Positions 34,868 to 43,267 of a stretch of 43,915 nucleotides of DNA are shown here, in pieces. Numbering within the stretch: the stretch's first letter is position 1; the number at the start of each line of letters is the position of its first letter. Where the stretch lies: positions 1 through 43,915 of the forward strand of contig JAHDBC010000014.1 in assembly GCA_020630595.1 (NCBI GenBank), given 5' to 3'. The stretch is from Planktomarina sp. GTDB taxonomy: Bacteria > Pseudomonadota > Alphaproteobacteria > Rhodobacterales > Rhodobacteraceae. The notes beneath the pieces were generated by a model. That model did no database searches and was not told where the DNA came from. It was given only the letters and a program-made list of their open reading frames with translations. A program made the translations under genes and the position numbers.

Positions 34868-35738
34868 GGGCCTTCAGGCGTTTGATGCGTCTGGGATCGG
34901 CGTCAACAATTTCGAATTCGACACCGGCAGGATGCGATACCATTTCGTTGCGACCGGGGACCCGGCCTGCCAGCATGAATACCAATCCGCCCAGCGTTTC
35001 TATTTCTTCGCCGTCGATATCTTCTTCTTCTGTCAGACTGATTCCGATTTCGGCTTCGAAATCTTCCAGTGGCGTTTTGGCCAATGCGATGTAAGTGCCC
35101 GGTTTTTCTTCGGCGAAATGTTTCACTTCGTCGATGTCATGTTCGTCTTCAATTTCGCCGATCACTTGTTCGATCAGATCTTCGATCGTCACCAGCCCAT
35201 CTGTGCCGCCATATTCATCAATCACCAAGGCCATATGAATGCGATCGGCCTGCATCTTCGCAAGCAGCACACCAATGGGCATTGACGGCGGCACAAACAA
35301 CAAGGTTCGCAGCATTTTGCGCAGGACGAACCGTTCACTGGTGCCATTGAACCCGTGCCGCAGCGCCAGATCCTTCATGTGCAGAAAACCAAGCGGCGTG
35401 TCCAATGTGGCATCGTACACTGGCAAACGGGTCAGCCCGCTGTTTTGGAAGGTCTTTACCAAGTCCGCTTTCGTGATGGTCGCAGGCACCGCAACGATGT
35501 CCGCTTTTGGGATCATCACGTCTTCGACAGCCAGATCACGCAGGTTGCGAATACTGGGACGGGACGCACCGGTGGCCTGTGACACCTGAACGGGATCGGG
35601 ATATGCAACGGGCAGTGCCCCGCCACGCAACGCCCATTTCAACCGCGCCCAAAACCCAAGGGTTGTCGTTACCGAAGGACTTGACCCTTCGCTGTCGCCA
35701 TCATCGCCCCGAAGGGACTGATCCGCATCTGCGGGCAT
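34842..35738 (-). CDS. CorC/YbeX-type CBS-domain protein
   Basis: A 298-residue soluble protein with a tandem CBS pair (about 70-195), containing VEDVMIPKADIVAV and MALVIDEYGGTDGLVTIEDL. A C-terminal CorC_HlyC (transporter-associated) domain follows (about 205-290). There is no DUF21 membrane domain, so this is the short YbeX/CorC form. Family members bind adenine nucleotides and have been linked to Mg2+/Co2+ efflux and to ribosome maturation. It lies between ybeY and lnt as in many proteobacteria, 15 bases after ybeY, and its 3' end overlaps lnt. Confidence 0.9.
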   Translation of the reverse strand: MPADADQSLRGDDGDSEGSSPSVTTTLGFWARLKWALRGGALPVAYPDPVQVSQATGASRPSIRNLRDLAVEDVMIPKADIVAVPATITKADLVKTFQNSGLTRLPVYDATLDTPLGFLHMKDLALRHGFNGTSERFVLRKMLRTLLFVPPSMPIGVLLAKMQADRIHMALVIDEYGGTDGLVTIEDLIEQVIGEIEDEHDIDEVKHFAEEKPGTYIALAKTPLEDFEAEIGISLTEEEDIDGEEIETLGGLVFMLAGRVPGRNEMVSHPAGVEFEIVDADPRRIKRLKAHVQHRTSD

Positions 35739-35753
35739 AGGTCGATCACCTTT

Positions 35754-36248
35754 TCAATCTTGTTCGCCAATCTCATATGGATTGGAAATGTTCAGATTGG
35801 CAAGAATTTCAATCTCTAACTGTTCCATGACGGCGGCTTCTTGATCTTTTTCGTGATCGTAGCCGCACAAATGCAGCAAACCATGCACGATCAGGTGGAT
35901 CACATGGTCTTCAAAACCTTTGCTTTGCTGCAGGGCTTCGGACGCGCAGGTGTCAAACGATATGGCCATATCCCCCAATTCGGGGTCCGTGATCGGCGGC
36001 GGGGCACCGGTGGCTGGGTCTGGGGCGATGTCCGTTGACGGCCAGGACAGAACATTCGTCGGCGCAGGCTTTCCCCGGAAATCCGCGTTCAGGTCTGCAA
36101 TGCGGGTGTCATCGCAGGCCAACAGGGCGGCATCAGCACCCTTTGGCAGATCGATGCAGTGGGCAACCGCCTGCCCCGCGCGTGCCGCCAACAGGTCCAA
36201 ACCGGCATCGGCCCATCGGGGGTCTTCAATCACAACGTCGATGTGCAT
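35754..36248 (-). CDS. ybeY: rRNA maturation endoribonuclease YbeY
   Basis: A 164-residue metal-dependent endoribonuclease needed for 16S rRNA 3'-end maturation and ribosome quality control. The zinc-binding signature HLIVHGLLHLCGYDH (about 118-132) has all three histidines. NVLSWPSTD, a variant of the conserved NVLSFP block, lies near 70. The ATG at 36248 gives MHIDVVIEDPRW, the normal N-terminus. An ATG at 36278 would overlap phoH and add ten residues without homology. It lies 4 bases after the phoH stop, as expected for this conserved pair. Confidence 0.93.
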   Translation of the reverse strand: MHIDVVIEDPRWADAGLDLLAARAGQAVAHCIDLPKGADAALLACDDTRIADLNADFRGKPAPTNVLSWPSTDIAPDPATGAPPPITDPELGDMAISFDTCASEALQQSKGFEDHVIHLIVHGLLHLCGYDHEKDQEAAVMEQLEIEILANLNISNPYEIGEQD

Positions 36249-36252
36249 TCGG

Positions 36253-37257
36253 TCAGACCGCGTCAGGGTCTGCGTCATAGGCTTCGATGATGGCGGCGAC
36301 CAACGGATGGCGCACGACATCTTTGGCCGTGAAATAATTGAAGCTGATCTTGTCGATCCCTTTCAACAGGCGTTCGGCATCTTTTAGGCCGGATTGAACA
36401 CCGCGCGGCAAATCAATCTGACTGCGGTCACCCGTGATCACCATGCGGGATCCTTCGCCCAGCCGCGTCAGGAACATTTTCATCTGCATGGATGTGGCGT
36501 TCTGCGCTTCATCCAGCACCACAAATGCGTTGGCAAGTGTCCGCCCCCGCATAAAGGCCAATGGCGCAATTTCGATTGTCTTTTCATCCAGCAGCTTTTG
36601 CATCTGCTTGGCTGGCAAGAAATCGTTCAACGCATCATACAGGGGCTGCATGTAGGGATCGACCTTGTCTTTCATATCCCCGGGCAAAAATCCCAGCCGT
36701 TCGCCCGCTTCGACAGCCGGGCGCGACAGAATGATCTTGTCGACCTGTCCGGTAATGAACATCGAAACGCCCACTGCGACGGCAAGATAGGTTTTGCCTG
36801 TGCCCGCAGGGCCAATTCCAAACGCCAGTTCGTTGTCAAACAGCGATTTCACATAGGCGCGCTGTGCGTCTGTGCGCGGTTCAACCAATTTCTTGCGTGT
36901 CTTGATTTCAACCTTGCCACCGCGAAACATTTCCAACTGGCGTTCCGGCGCTGCGGCCGCATCTGTTTGTTCGGTCGTCATCCGCAATTCGGCATCGACA
37001 TCGGCGGGTTCCACGGGGCGGCCGCCTTCCAATCGCATGTACAACGCCTGCAGAACATCGACGGCACGGTCGCGTTCGGCGGTTGGGCCAACGACCACCA
37101 GCTGATTGCCCCGACGGACAATCTGAACGGTCAGGGCCTGTTCGATGGCAGCAAGGTTTCGATCAAATTCCCCGCACAGTTCAACCATCAAAAGGTTGTT
37201 GGGAAATTCCACAAATGTCTCTTCCAAACCTACGGGTGCAGTTTCGGTGTTTGACAA
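36253..37257 (-). CDS. phoH: PhoH family ATPase (YbeZ)
   Basis: A 334-residue P-loop ATPase/RNA-helicase-like protein that pairs with YbeY in RNA metabolism. An N-terminal KH-like region (about 15-80) precedes the PhoH domain with Walker A GPAGTGKT (149-156). LSRPAVEAGERLGFLPGD and the Walker B segment FVVLDEAQNAT follow, then VITGDRSQIDLP. I chose a TTG start at 37257, because a perfect GGAGG box lies 8 bases upstream and no ATG or GTG is suitably placed; the frame extends open to 37383, but that part crosses a terminator region. It is the first gene of the ybeZYX-lnt-type operon. Confidence 0.9.
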   Translation of the reverse strand: MSNTETAPVGLEETFVEFPNNLLMVELCGEFDRNLAAIEQALTVQIVRRGNQLVVVGPTAERDRAVDVLQALYMRLEGGRPVEPADVDAELRMTTEQTDAAAAPERQLEMFRGGKVEIKTRKKLVEPRTDAQRAYVKSLFDNELAFGIGPAGTGKTYLAVAVGVSMFITGQVDKIILSRPAVEAGERLGFLPGDMKDKVDPYMQPLYDALNDFLPAKQMQKLLDEKTIEIAPLAFMRGRTLANAFVVLDEAQNATSMQMKMFLTRLGEGSRMVITGDRSQIDLPRGVQSGLKDAERLLKGIDKISFNYFTAKDVVRHPLVAAIIEAYDADPDAV

Positions 37258-37353
37258 AAGGGAATCCTCCGACGGCAGACAGGTTGTGTCTATGGTGCCG
37301 ACCAATTGCGCTGGCGGCAAGACCCGAAGACCACAGCAGGACCGATAAACGCG

Positions 37354-37379
37354 AAGGGCCGCCCAAAAAGGCGGCCCTT
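37354..37379 (-). terminator. Terminator-like hairpin after the small lipoprotein gene
   Basis: AAGGGCCGCC and GGCGGCCCTT form a perfect ten-base stem with a six-base loop, 23 bases after the stop at 37402. Read leftward it is followed by CGCGTTTATCGG, only moderately T-rich. It separates the OmpA/lipoprotein pair from phoH and should stop most transcripts. Confidence 0.7.
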
Positions 37380-37401
37380 GCACTGTATTCGATCAAACAG
37401 T

Positions 37402-37791
37402 TTACTGCTGTTGCGCGGACCGTGGGATCGCGCTGAGTGTTCCGGTGTTTCCGGTCCCATCAGTTGTTGTTTCTGTTTGGCGGTTCACATCAGGCGAACC
37501 GGACTTGAATGGGCCATAAGCAACCGTTTCTGCGCCGTGGCCGGTACAGACGGGTGTACCGTCATCATTCAGACGCGCGGACAGATACCCTTCTACACCG
37601 TCATCGATGATCCAGTGGTCACAGCCATTCGGGTCAACCCAGATGCCCGCTACCAATTCGGAAATTGGCTTGGCGTCGCGGCTGCGGTCTTGGCTTTTGT
37701 CGGTCGTGGTCACATCGCGTTCAAATCCACCGGCACAGCCGGACAATGCGACAAGGGCGACAACGCCCAGCGTATATGATGTCTTGATCAT
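37402..37791 (-). CDS. Small lipoprotein sharing a domain with the upstream OmpA protein
   Basis: A 129-residue protein with a lipoprotein signal (MIKTSYTLGVVALVALSGC, lipobox LSGC). Residues about 49-82 (AGIWVDPNGCDHWIIDDG, then VEGYLSARLNDDGTPVC) match residues 54-88 of the adjacent OmpA protein, including both cysteines, which suggests a disulfide-bonded periplasmic module. The C-terminal 30 residues are Thr/Gly/Ser-rich and probably unstructured. The function is unknown. It starts 11 bases after the OmpA stop, and a terminator follows, so the two form a bicistronic unit. Confidence 0.75.
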   Translation of the reverse strand: MIKTSYTLGVVALVALSGCAGGFERDVTTTDKSQDRSRDAKPISELVAGIWVDPNGCDHWIIDDGVEGYLSARLNDDGTPVCTGHGAETVAYGPFKSGSPDVNRQTETTTDGTGNTGTLSAIPRSAQQQ

Positions 37792-37802
37792 GTCCCTGCC
37801 CC

Positions 37803-38411
37803 TTAGTTCACACAGATGATTTCGACGCGGCGATTGCGTGACATGCCTTCGCGCGTGCTGTTTGTCGCGATTGGCGACCGTTCACCTGCACCGCGCACAT
37901 CAACGACACGTGCGCCAGTACCCTGTGCCACACGGGCCACAGACCGCGCACGGTTCATGGACAGGCGCATGTTGTATGCATCAGATGCACGGCTGTCGGT
38001 GTGACCCGTGATGATGTAGCCGTTTGCACGATTGGACGCGAAAAAGTTCCGCAGGTGCTGCTGTGCCCGATGGCTTAGATGATAGCTGTCGGTGGCGAAC
38101 AGCGTGTCTGATGACATCACGCCACACACATTCTGCTGCCGGCCCGGGCACGATGGGCGCCCCTGACGGTCGGTTTTGGGTGTCATGTACCCTTCCCAAC
38201 CATCGTCCATCACCCAGTGTTCGCATCCATCTGGATCGACCCAAATACCCGGTTGGTAAATTTCGCCGGTAACAACAAAACGTTCGCCGGTGTGGGTATG
38301 TTCGAACGGAGTGCCCGAGGTTTGGTGTGCCACTGCGGATGATCCGATCATCCCCAGACCGCACAGCGCAACCACGCCCACACGCCCAAAAATCTGTTTA
38401 ATGTTTATCAC
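37803..38411 (-). CDS. OmpA-family peptidoglycan-associated protein
   Basis: A 202-residue exported protein. A signal peptide (MINIKQIFGRVGVVALCGLG..., cleavage after SSAVA) is followed by a Cys-containing module (GIWVDPDGCEHWVMDDG, 55-71). The C-terminal OmpA-like domain has GHTDSRASDAYNMRLSMNRA (136-155) and NRRVEI (193-198), the residues that bind diaminopimelate of peptidoglycan. No beta-barrel is present. I prefer the GTG at 38411, which gives a proper signal peptide; an ATG at 38450 adds 13 polar residues and would lie only about 11 bases from the predicted transcription start. It sits between miaB and phoH. Confidence 0.82.
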   Translation of the reverse strand: MINIKQIFGRVGVVALCGLGMIGSSAVAHQTSGTPFEHTHTGERFVVTGEIYQPGIWVDPDGCEHWVMDDGWEGYMTPKTDRQGRPSCPGRQQNVCGVMSSDTLFATDSYHLSHRAQQHLRNFFASNRANGYIITGHTDSRASDAYNMRLSMNRARSVARVAQGTGARVVDVRGAGERSPIATNSTREGMSRNRRVEIICVN

Positions 38412-38467
38412 GCCAGTACCCCCACGCCTTTCAATCGTTTGACTGCACATTGCCCTTAGTTTTGTGG

Positions 38468-38473
38468 ATTATA
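38468..38473 (-). promoter_or_regulatory. Probable -10 box of the OmpA-lipoprotein unit
   Basis: Read leftward the sequence contains a perfect TATAAT within a strikingly AT-rich stretch (about 38460-38510). A T-rich upstream region with TTGCTT offers only a poor, widely spaced -35 element. Transcription would begin near 38461, giving a leader of about 50 bases to the GTG at 38411. Confidence 0.5.
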
Positions 38474-38620
38474 TCAAAAACAAACACAAAATAAAGCAAA
38501 TTCACCTACATATTGTGGCTATAGTCGCAACAAACTCGGCACTCTCAGGCCAACTGTTGCCGATCTGCCGTCAAATCTGACCGGCAAACAGGGGGAATTT
38601 TTCGTGTGTGGGATCAGCCG

Positions 38621-39934
38621 TCAGGATTTGACAGGAACCGCCGCCAATGAATTGGTCGCTGCTTCGGTGATGGTCACGGGAACAATGTCCCCAATCTGGT
38701 GATCAGACGTCGTTACATGCACAGCTTGAAGATGTTCTGACTTACCGACCATTTGACCCTCCAGCCGACCGGGTTTTTCCAGTAGAACTGACGTGGTTTT
38801 GCCCACCATTGCGACCTGCGCGGCCTTTTGCTGTTCACTCAGCAGGGCTTGCAGACGCTGCAACCGTTCATCCGCCACATCCGCCGGAACGGTGGCCCGT
38901 TCTGCCGCAGGGGTTCCGGGCCGGGCCGAATATTTGAACGAATAACACTGCCCGTATCCCACGCGCCGCACCAGATCGAGCGTATCTTCAAAATCCTGAT
39001 CCGTTTCGCCGGGAAACCCAACGATGAAATCCCCAGACAAAAGGATATCAGAACGCGCCGATTTCAGCCGATCTATAATGCGGAAATAATCATCGCGGGT
39101 GTGCTTGCGGTTCATCGCCTTCAGAATTCGGTCGCTTCCCGACTGAACCGGCAAATGCAAATACGGCATCAATTTGGGGCATGTGGCATGGGCATCGATC
39201 AACGCATCATCCATGTCATTTGGATGGGATGTTGTGAACCGGATCCGTGCCAAATCGGTGATCTCCGACAACGCCCAGATCAACCCTGCCAACCCGTCTG
39301 CATGCCCGTGATAGGCATTCACGTTCTGCCCCAACAGGGTGATTTCGCGCACACCCCGGTCAACCAGTTCGCGCGCTTCTGCCACCACGCGGTCTGCCGG
39401 GCGGCTGACTTCTGCGCCGCGCGTGTAAGGCACGACACAAAAGGCACAAAATTTATCGCACCCTTCCTGCACAGTCAAAAACGCCGTGGGGCCGCGTTTT
39501 GCCTTTGGTCGCGCCTGCAAATGGTCGAATTTGTCTTCTTCCGGGAAATCTGTGTCCAGCGCCCGGACCCCATCTTTGACGGCCTGTTCCATCGCGGGCA
39601 GCTTGTGATAACTTTGCGGGCCGACGACCAGATCCACCATGGGTTGGCGGCGCACGATCTCTGCGCCTTCGGCCTGTGCGACGCATCCGGCAACACCGAT
39701 TTTCAAATCGGGTTTTTCCGCTTTCAGCCCCTTGTAACGGCCCAGTTCAGAATAGATTTTTTCCGCCGCCTTTTCACGAATGTGGCACGTGTTCAGCAGA
39801 ATCATGTCTGCGTCGTCGGGTGTTTGTGTGACCGTGTATCCGTTTCCACCCAACGCTTCGACCATGCGTTCGCTGTCATAGACATTCATCTGACAGCCAT
39901 AGGTCTTTACATACAGCTTTTTGACGTCAGACAT
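38621..39934 (-). CDS. miaB: tRNA-2-methylthio-N6-(isopentenyl)adenosine synthase MiaB
   Basis: A 437-residue radical-SAM methylthiotransferase modifying A37 of tRNAs that read UNN codons. The N-terminal domain binds an auxiliary iron-sulfur cluster through C14, C50 and C84. The radical-SAM motif CxxxCxxC is at C159, C163 and C166 ([16 protein letters not shown]). The usual [15 protein letters not shown] and DFIVGFPGE segments follow, and a C-terminal TRAM domain (about 375-435) completes the family architecture. The ATG at 39934 gives [17 protein letters not shown]. In many bacteria miaB immediately precedes phoH; here the OmpA/lipoprotein pair intervenes. Confidence 0.96.
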   Translation of the reverse strand: MSDVKKLYVKTYGCQMNVYDSERMVEALGGNGYTVTQTPDDADMILLNTCHIREKAAEKIYSELGRYKGLKAEKPDLKIGVAGCVAQAEGAEIVRRQPMVDLVVGPQSYHKLPAMEQAVKDGVRALDTDFPEEDKFDHLQARPKAKRGPTAFLTVQEGCDKFCAFCVVPYTRGAEVSRPADRVVAEARELVDRGVREITLLGQNVNAYHGHADGLAGLIWALSEITDLARIRFTTSHPNDMDDALIDAHATCPKLMPYLHLPVQSGSDRILKAMNRKHTRDDYFRIIDRLKSARSDILLSGDFIVGFPGETDQDFEDTLDLVRRVGYGQCYSFKYSARPGTPAAERATVPADVADERLQRLQALLSEQQKAAQVAMVGKTTSVLLEKPGRLEGQMVGKSEHLQAVHVTTSDHQIGDIVPVTITEAATNSLAAVPVKS

Positions 39935-40040
39935 GGCACCCCCCGGGATTGGTTCATCGCGGTCTTACCCTTTGGCTTCTGGGCTTGCAATGTCAGGAAA
40001 ATTAACCGAATTTTCGCACAGGTACGGGTAAGGGTGACAT

Positions 40041-40904
40041 ATGCAATTCAACAGCTTCGACAGTTTCATCGCGTGGGCGCGGGGCGGACTGACAAAGGGG
40101 CCATTCGGTCTGGTCTTTGCAGAAGACAGTGTTGAACTGGACAGCACGATCGATCACATGTGCACCCTTGGGTTCAAAAAGGTCATCGTTCTTGGAAACG
40201 ATCTGCCTGATTTTCCGGACCACCAGTCGGAACAGGTGATATTCGCAAAGGCAGATATTCCGGCATCCGGCGATATCAGCGGGTTGGTGAACGCACTGAT
40301 GCCGTTCATGAAGGGGGAATGGGTCAGCTATTGTTACAACGCTGAATATCTTTATTTTCCATTCAGTGAAGACCGCAGCATCAGCGAATTGGCCGCGTTT
40401 TCGATGGAAGAACGCCGGGATGCGATCCTGACGTATGTGGTCGATCTTTATGCATCCGATCTTGGGCAAAACCCATCCGGCGTGGATCGCAACACCGCAT
40501 GTTTGGACCGCAGCGGGTATTATGCGCTGGCGCGGTCAGATAAATGGAACAATCCGTTTGATCGCCAAATGGATTTTTACGGCGGCCTGCGTTGGCGGTT
40601 TGAAGAACATATTCCTGAAACCAAACGCAGGATTGACCGCATCGCCATCTTTCGGGTGACCGAAGGGTTGCAGATGCTGCAAGATCACACGTTCAACATT
40701 GCGGAATACAACACCTATTCCTGCCCATGGCACAACAGCATCACGGCATCGATCTGTTCGTTCCGCACGGCCAAGGCGCTGAAACGCAACCCGGGCAGCA
40801 CGTTTGAAATCAGCACATTTTACTGGCACAACTCTGCATCGTTCCGATGGTCGTCCCAACAGTTGATGGATTTGGGGCTTATGGAACCGGGGCAGTGGTT
40901 CTAA
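40041..40904 (+). CDS. Conserved hypothetical, possibly family 2 glycosyltransferase-like
   Basis: A 287-residue protein without signal peptide or membrane segments. The N-terminal half has alternating strand/helix character (GFKKVIVLGNDLPDF; WVSYCYNAEYLYFPFSEDRSI) and an ERRDAILTYVVDLYASDL stretch. These recall proteins annotated in Rhodobacterales as family 2 glycosyltransferase-like. A canonical DXD motif is not obvious; DLYASD is a candidate. The C-terminal third, with PWHNSITASICSFRTAKAL and many Trp and Tyr residues, is unfamiliar. I rate the glycosyltransferase idea as weak. It is divergent from miaB and convergent with irr. GGTAAGGGTGAC provides a ribosome binding site before the ATG. 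Confidence 0.55.
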   Translation: MQFNSFDSFIAWARGGLTKGPFGLVFAEDSVELDSTIDHMCTLGFKKVIVLGNDLPDFPDHQSEQVIFAKADIPASGDISGLVNALMPFMKGEWVSYCYNAEYLYFPFSEDRSISELAAFSMEERRDAILTYVVDLYASDLGQNPSGVDRNTACLDRSGYYALARSDKWNNPFDRQMDFYGGLRWRFEEHIPETKRRIDRIAIFRVTEGLQMLQDHTFNIAEYNTYSCPWHNSITASICSFRTAKALKRNPGSTFEISTFYWHNSASFRWSSQQLMDLGLMEPGQWF

Positions 40905-40928
40905 TCAATTCAACGCGGAACCGTCACC

Positions 40929-40956
40929 CACGCACGACACTGCCCTGAAGTGCGTG
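40929..40956. terminator. Hairpin between the convergent hypothetical and irr genes
   Basis: CACGCAC and GTGCGTG form a seven-base perfect stem around a 14-base loop, ending one base before the irr stop. It has no T-run on either side, so it would be a weak or factor-assisted bidirectional terminator at best. Confidence 0.3.
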
Positions 40957-41373
40957 TCAGGTGCGACGCAAGCGGATCACGACATCCACTTTCGCAATCT
41001 CTGCCCCTTCGGGTGCGTTGGGCAATGCACTGATATGCAGTTGATCGGCCGGCGCATCGGTCAGCGACGCGTCGTCTTCCCAATAGAAATGCGGGTGGTC
41101 CGACATGTTGGTATCAAAATAGCTTTTTGATCCATCCACGGTGATTTCGCGCATCAAGCCCGCTTCGCAGAATGCTTTCAACGTGTTGTAAACCGTGGCA
41201 AGCGACACGCGGTCACCACAGGCCACACAGGCATCGAACAGACTTTCCGCCGTGACGTGCCGGTCGTTGCCATCGCCCACAAGCCGTTCGGCCAGCGCCA
41301 GCCGTTGGCGGGTGGGGCGCAAACCGCCCGACGACAGCCAGTCGTAGCAGCGGGATTGGGTGTGGTCAGTCAT
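40957..41373 (-). CDS. irr: Fur-family iron response regulator Irr
   Basis: A 138-residue Fur-superfamily repressor. The winged-helix domain (about 10-80) contains GLRPTRQRLALAERL and VSLATVYNTLKAFCEAGL, the DNA-recognition part. The dimerisation domain has HPHFYWEDD (H93, H95), the HxH site implicated in heme sensing in Irr. The N-terminal Cys-Pro heme regulatory motif of Bradyrhizobium Irr is lacking, as I recall is usual for Rhodobacterales. Irr represses heme and iron-using genes when iron is low. The ATG at 41373 gives the standard length; an ATG at 41388 is also in frame. It is divergent from fabA, a neighbourhood conserved in relatives. Confidence 0.88.
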   Translation of the reverse strand: MTDHTQSRCYDWLSSGGLRPTRQRLALAERLVGDGNDRHVTAESLFDACVACGDRVSLATVYNTLKAFCEAGLMREITVDGSKSYFDTNMSDHPHFYWEDDASLTDAPADQLHISALPNAPEGAEIAKVDVVIRLRRT

Positions 41374-41398
41374 ATTTGAACCGGTCATAGGCCAAATA

Positions 41399-41413
41399 TG
41401 CGAAGTATTCGCA
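41399..41413. promoter_or_regulatory. Palindrome TGCGAA-GTA-TTCGCA, putative Fur-family operator
   Basis: A perfect 6-3-6 inverted repeat in an AT-rich context, 26 bases upstream of the irr start and 89 bases upstream of fabA. Short AT-rich palindromes of this size and placement are typical binding sites of Fur-superfamily regulators. Autoregulation of irr (by Irr itself or by Fur/Mur) is the simplest reading. I cannot tell which protein binds. Confidence 0.6.
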
Positions 41414-41477
41414 AAAATACAATGCCAAAAAGCCCAACATCGCCCCCCTTGCCAGTGCCTTTGCAATCAAGATACAT

Positions 41478-41497
41478 CACCCCAACGCTGAGGGGTG
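41478..41497 (+). promoter_or_regulatory. Hairpin covering the fabA ribosome binding site
   Basis: CACCCC (41478-41483) pairs perfectly with GGGGTG (41492-41497) around an eight-base loop. The right arm is the Shine-Dalgarno sequence (AGGGG, 41491-41495) of fabA, whose ATG is at 41502. Folding would hide the ribosome binding site, so translation could respond to temperature, an RNA-binding protein or transcription start choice. Confidence 0.5.
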
Positions 41498-41501
41498 CAT
41501 T

Positions 41502-42011
41502 ATGACAACTGACTATCCGACATCATTTGACAAAGACGGCCTGCTGAAATGCGCCCGGGGTGAATTGTTTGGGCCCGGCAACGCACAGCTGCCCGAACCG
41601 CCAATGTTGATGATGGACCGTGTCACAGAAATTAGTGCCGACGGCGGTTTGCATGGGCAAGGGCATGTGGTCGCTGAATTCGACATCACGCCTGACCTTT
41701 GGTTTTTTGCCTGCCATTTCCCGGGCGATCCGGTGATGCCGGGCTGTTTGGGTCTGGATGCCCTTTGGCAATTGACAGGTTTCAATCTTGGATGGCGTGG
41801 CATGCCCGGTCGGGGCCGCGCGTTGGGTGTTGGCGAAGTGAAATTCACCGATATGGTGACGCCTGACACAAAACTGATCACGTACCACGTTGACTTTACG
41901 CGCGTTATCAACCGAAAGTTGAAACTGGGATTGGCAGACGGTCGCATGTTTGCCGATGGAAAAGAAATCTACACCACAACAGGTATGAAGGTCGGTCTGT
42001 TCTCCGACTGA
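41502..42011 (+). CDS. fabA: 3-hydroxydecanoyl-ACP dehydratase/isomerase
   Basis: A 169-residue FabA, which dehydrates 3-hydroxydecanoyl-ACP and isomerises trans-2- to cis-3-decenoyl-ACP, the committed step of anaerobic unsaturated fatty-acid synthesis. The active-site histidine is H72 in [12 protein letters not shown] and the aspartate D86 in [23 protein letters not shown] is also typical. The ATG at 41502 follows an AGGGG box that lies in a hairpin. fabB follows after 25 bases, the standard fabA-fabB pairing for unsaturated lipid synthesis. Confidence 0.96.
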   Translation: MTTDYPTSFDKDGLLKCARGELFGPGNAQLPEPPMLMMDRVTEISADGGLHGQGHVVAEFDITPDLWFFACHFPGDPVMPGCLGLDALWQLTGFNLGWRGMPGRGRALGVGEVKFTDMVTPDTKLITYHVDFTRVINRKLKLGLADGRMFADGKEIYTTTGMKVGLFSD

Positions 42012-42036
42012 ACCAACCAAAGATAAAGGGTCTGCC

Positions 42037-43263
42037 ATGCGCCGCGTCGTCATCACAGGAATGGGTATTATCTCTCCGATCGGCAACACCTTGGAAGAGG
42101 TGCGCGATAGCTTGTATCACGGCAAATCGGGGATCACCTTTGAACCCGAATATGCGGAAAACGGCTTTCGCAGTCAGGTCGCAGGCATCCCGAAAATCAA
42201 CCCCGCCGAACATATCGACAAGCGCAACATGCGCTTTATGGGGACCGGCGCGGGCTACAACTTTCTTGCCATGGAACAGGCTGTGGCCGATTCTGGTTTG
42301 GAACCGGGCGAAGTGTCCAACCCGCGCACCGGGATGATCATGGGATCTGGCGGCGCATCGCCGCAAAACTTTCTGACCGCATTTGACGCTGTGAAAAACA
42401 AAGGCGGCCCCAAGCGTATGGGGCCCTTCATGGTGACCCGGTGCATGTCGTCGGCACACTCTGCCGGGTTGGCAACGCCGTTCAAGATCAAAGGGTTGAA
42501 CTATTCCATCACGTCAGCCTGCGCGACATCCAATCACTGTATTGGCAATGCCATGGAACAAATCCAATTGGGCAAACAGGATGTGATCTTTGCTGGCGGC
42601 GGCGAAGAGGTCACGTGGACCTTGTCGTGCCTGTTTGACGCCATGAATGCCATGTCGTCCAAATACAATGACACGCCTGAAACCGCATCGCGCCCCTATG
42701 ACGCCACACGCGATGGGTTTGTAATCGCCGGTGGCGGCGGGGTTCTGGTGGTCGAAGAACTGGAACACGCCAAAGCACGCGGCGCGAAAATCTATTGTGA
42801 ATTGGTGGGCTACGGCGCGACATCGGACGGCGACGATATGGTCGCCCCATCGGGCGAAGGCGGCGAACGATCCATGCGTCAGGCGATGGCCACAATCGGG
42901 GATCGCAAAATCGACTACATCAACGCCCATGGCACCGCGACGCCGGTCGGCGACGTTGTTGAAGTCGAAGCGATCCGCAACATCTTTGGCCGCGGTGAAA
43001 CGCCGCCCATCGCATCGACGAAATCGTTGACCGGCCATTCCTTGGGCGCGACATCCGTGCACGAAGCGATCTATAGCATGATCATGATGCAAAACGATTT
43101 CATCGCAGCATCAGCCAACATCACCGAACTGGACCCCAGACTGGACGCCGGGGAAATCGTTCAAACACGGATGGATGGCGTTTCGCTAGATACCGTTCTG
43201 TCAAATTCCTTTGGCTTTGGCGGCACAAACTCAACCCTGATCTTCAGCAAATACCACGGTTAA
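42037..43263 (+). CDS. fabB: Beta-ketoacyl-ACP synthase I
   Basis: A 408-residue condensing enzyme that elongates cis-3-decenoyl-ACP and other acyl-ACPs. The thiolase-fold triad is complete: C162 in [11 protein letters not shown]298 in [12 protein letters not shown] and H334 in [26 protein letters not shown] at the start and [11 protein letters not shown] at the end are standard. The FabB-type Cys-His-His site and its place after fabA favour FabB over FabF. AAAGG lies about 8 bases before the ATG at 42037. fabI begins 4 bases after its stop. Confidence 0.95.
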   Translation: MRRVVITGMGIISPIGNTLEEVRDSLYHGKSGITFEPEYAENGFRSQVAGIPKINPAEHIDKRNMRFMGTGAGYNFLAMEQAVADSGLEPGEVSNPRTGMIMGSGGASPQNFLTAFDAVKNKGGPKRMGPFMVTRCMSSAHSAGLATPFKIKGLNYSITSACATSNHCIGNAMEQIQLGKQDVIFAGGGEEVTWTLSCLFDAMNAMSSKYNDTPETASRPYDATRDGFVIAGGGGVLVVEELEHAKARGAKIYCELVGYGATSDGDDMVAPSGEGGERSMRQAMATIGDRKIDYINAHGTATPVGDVVEVEAIRNIFGRGETPPIASTKSLTGHSLGATSVHEAIYSMIMMQNDFIAASANITELDPRLDAGEIVQTRMDGVSLDTVLSNSFGFGGTNSTLIFSKYHG

Positions 43264-43267
43264 AAAC

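Noticed and set aside
38828-40135. 435-codon open frame opposite miaB
   Set aside because: Antisense to miaB, whose catalytic motifs are complete. The predicted protein has shadow-type composition and no ribosome binding site.
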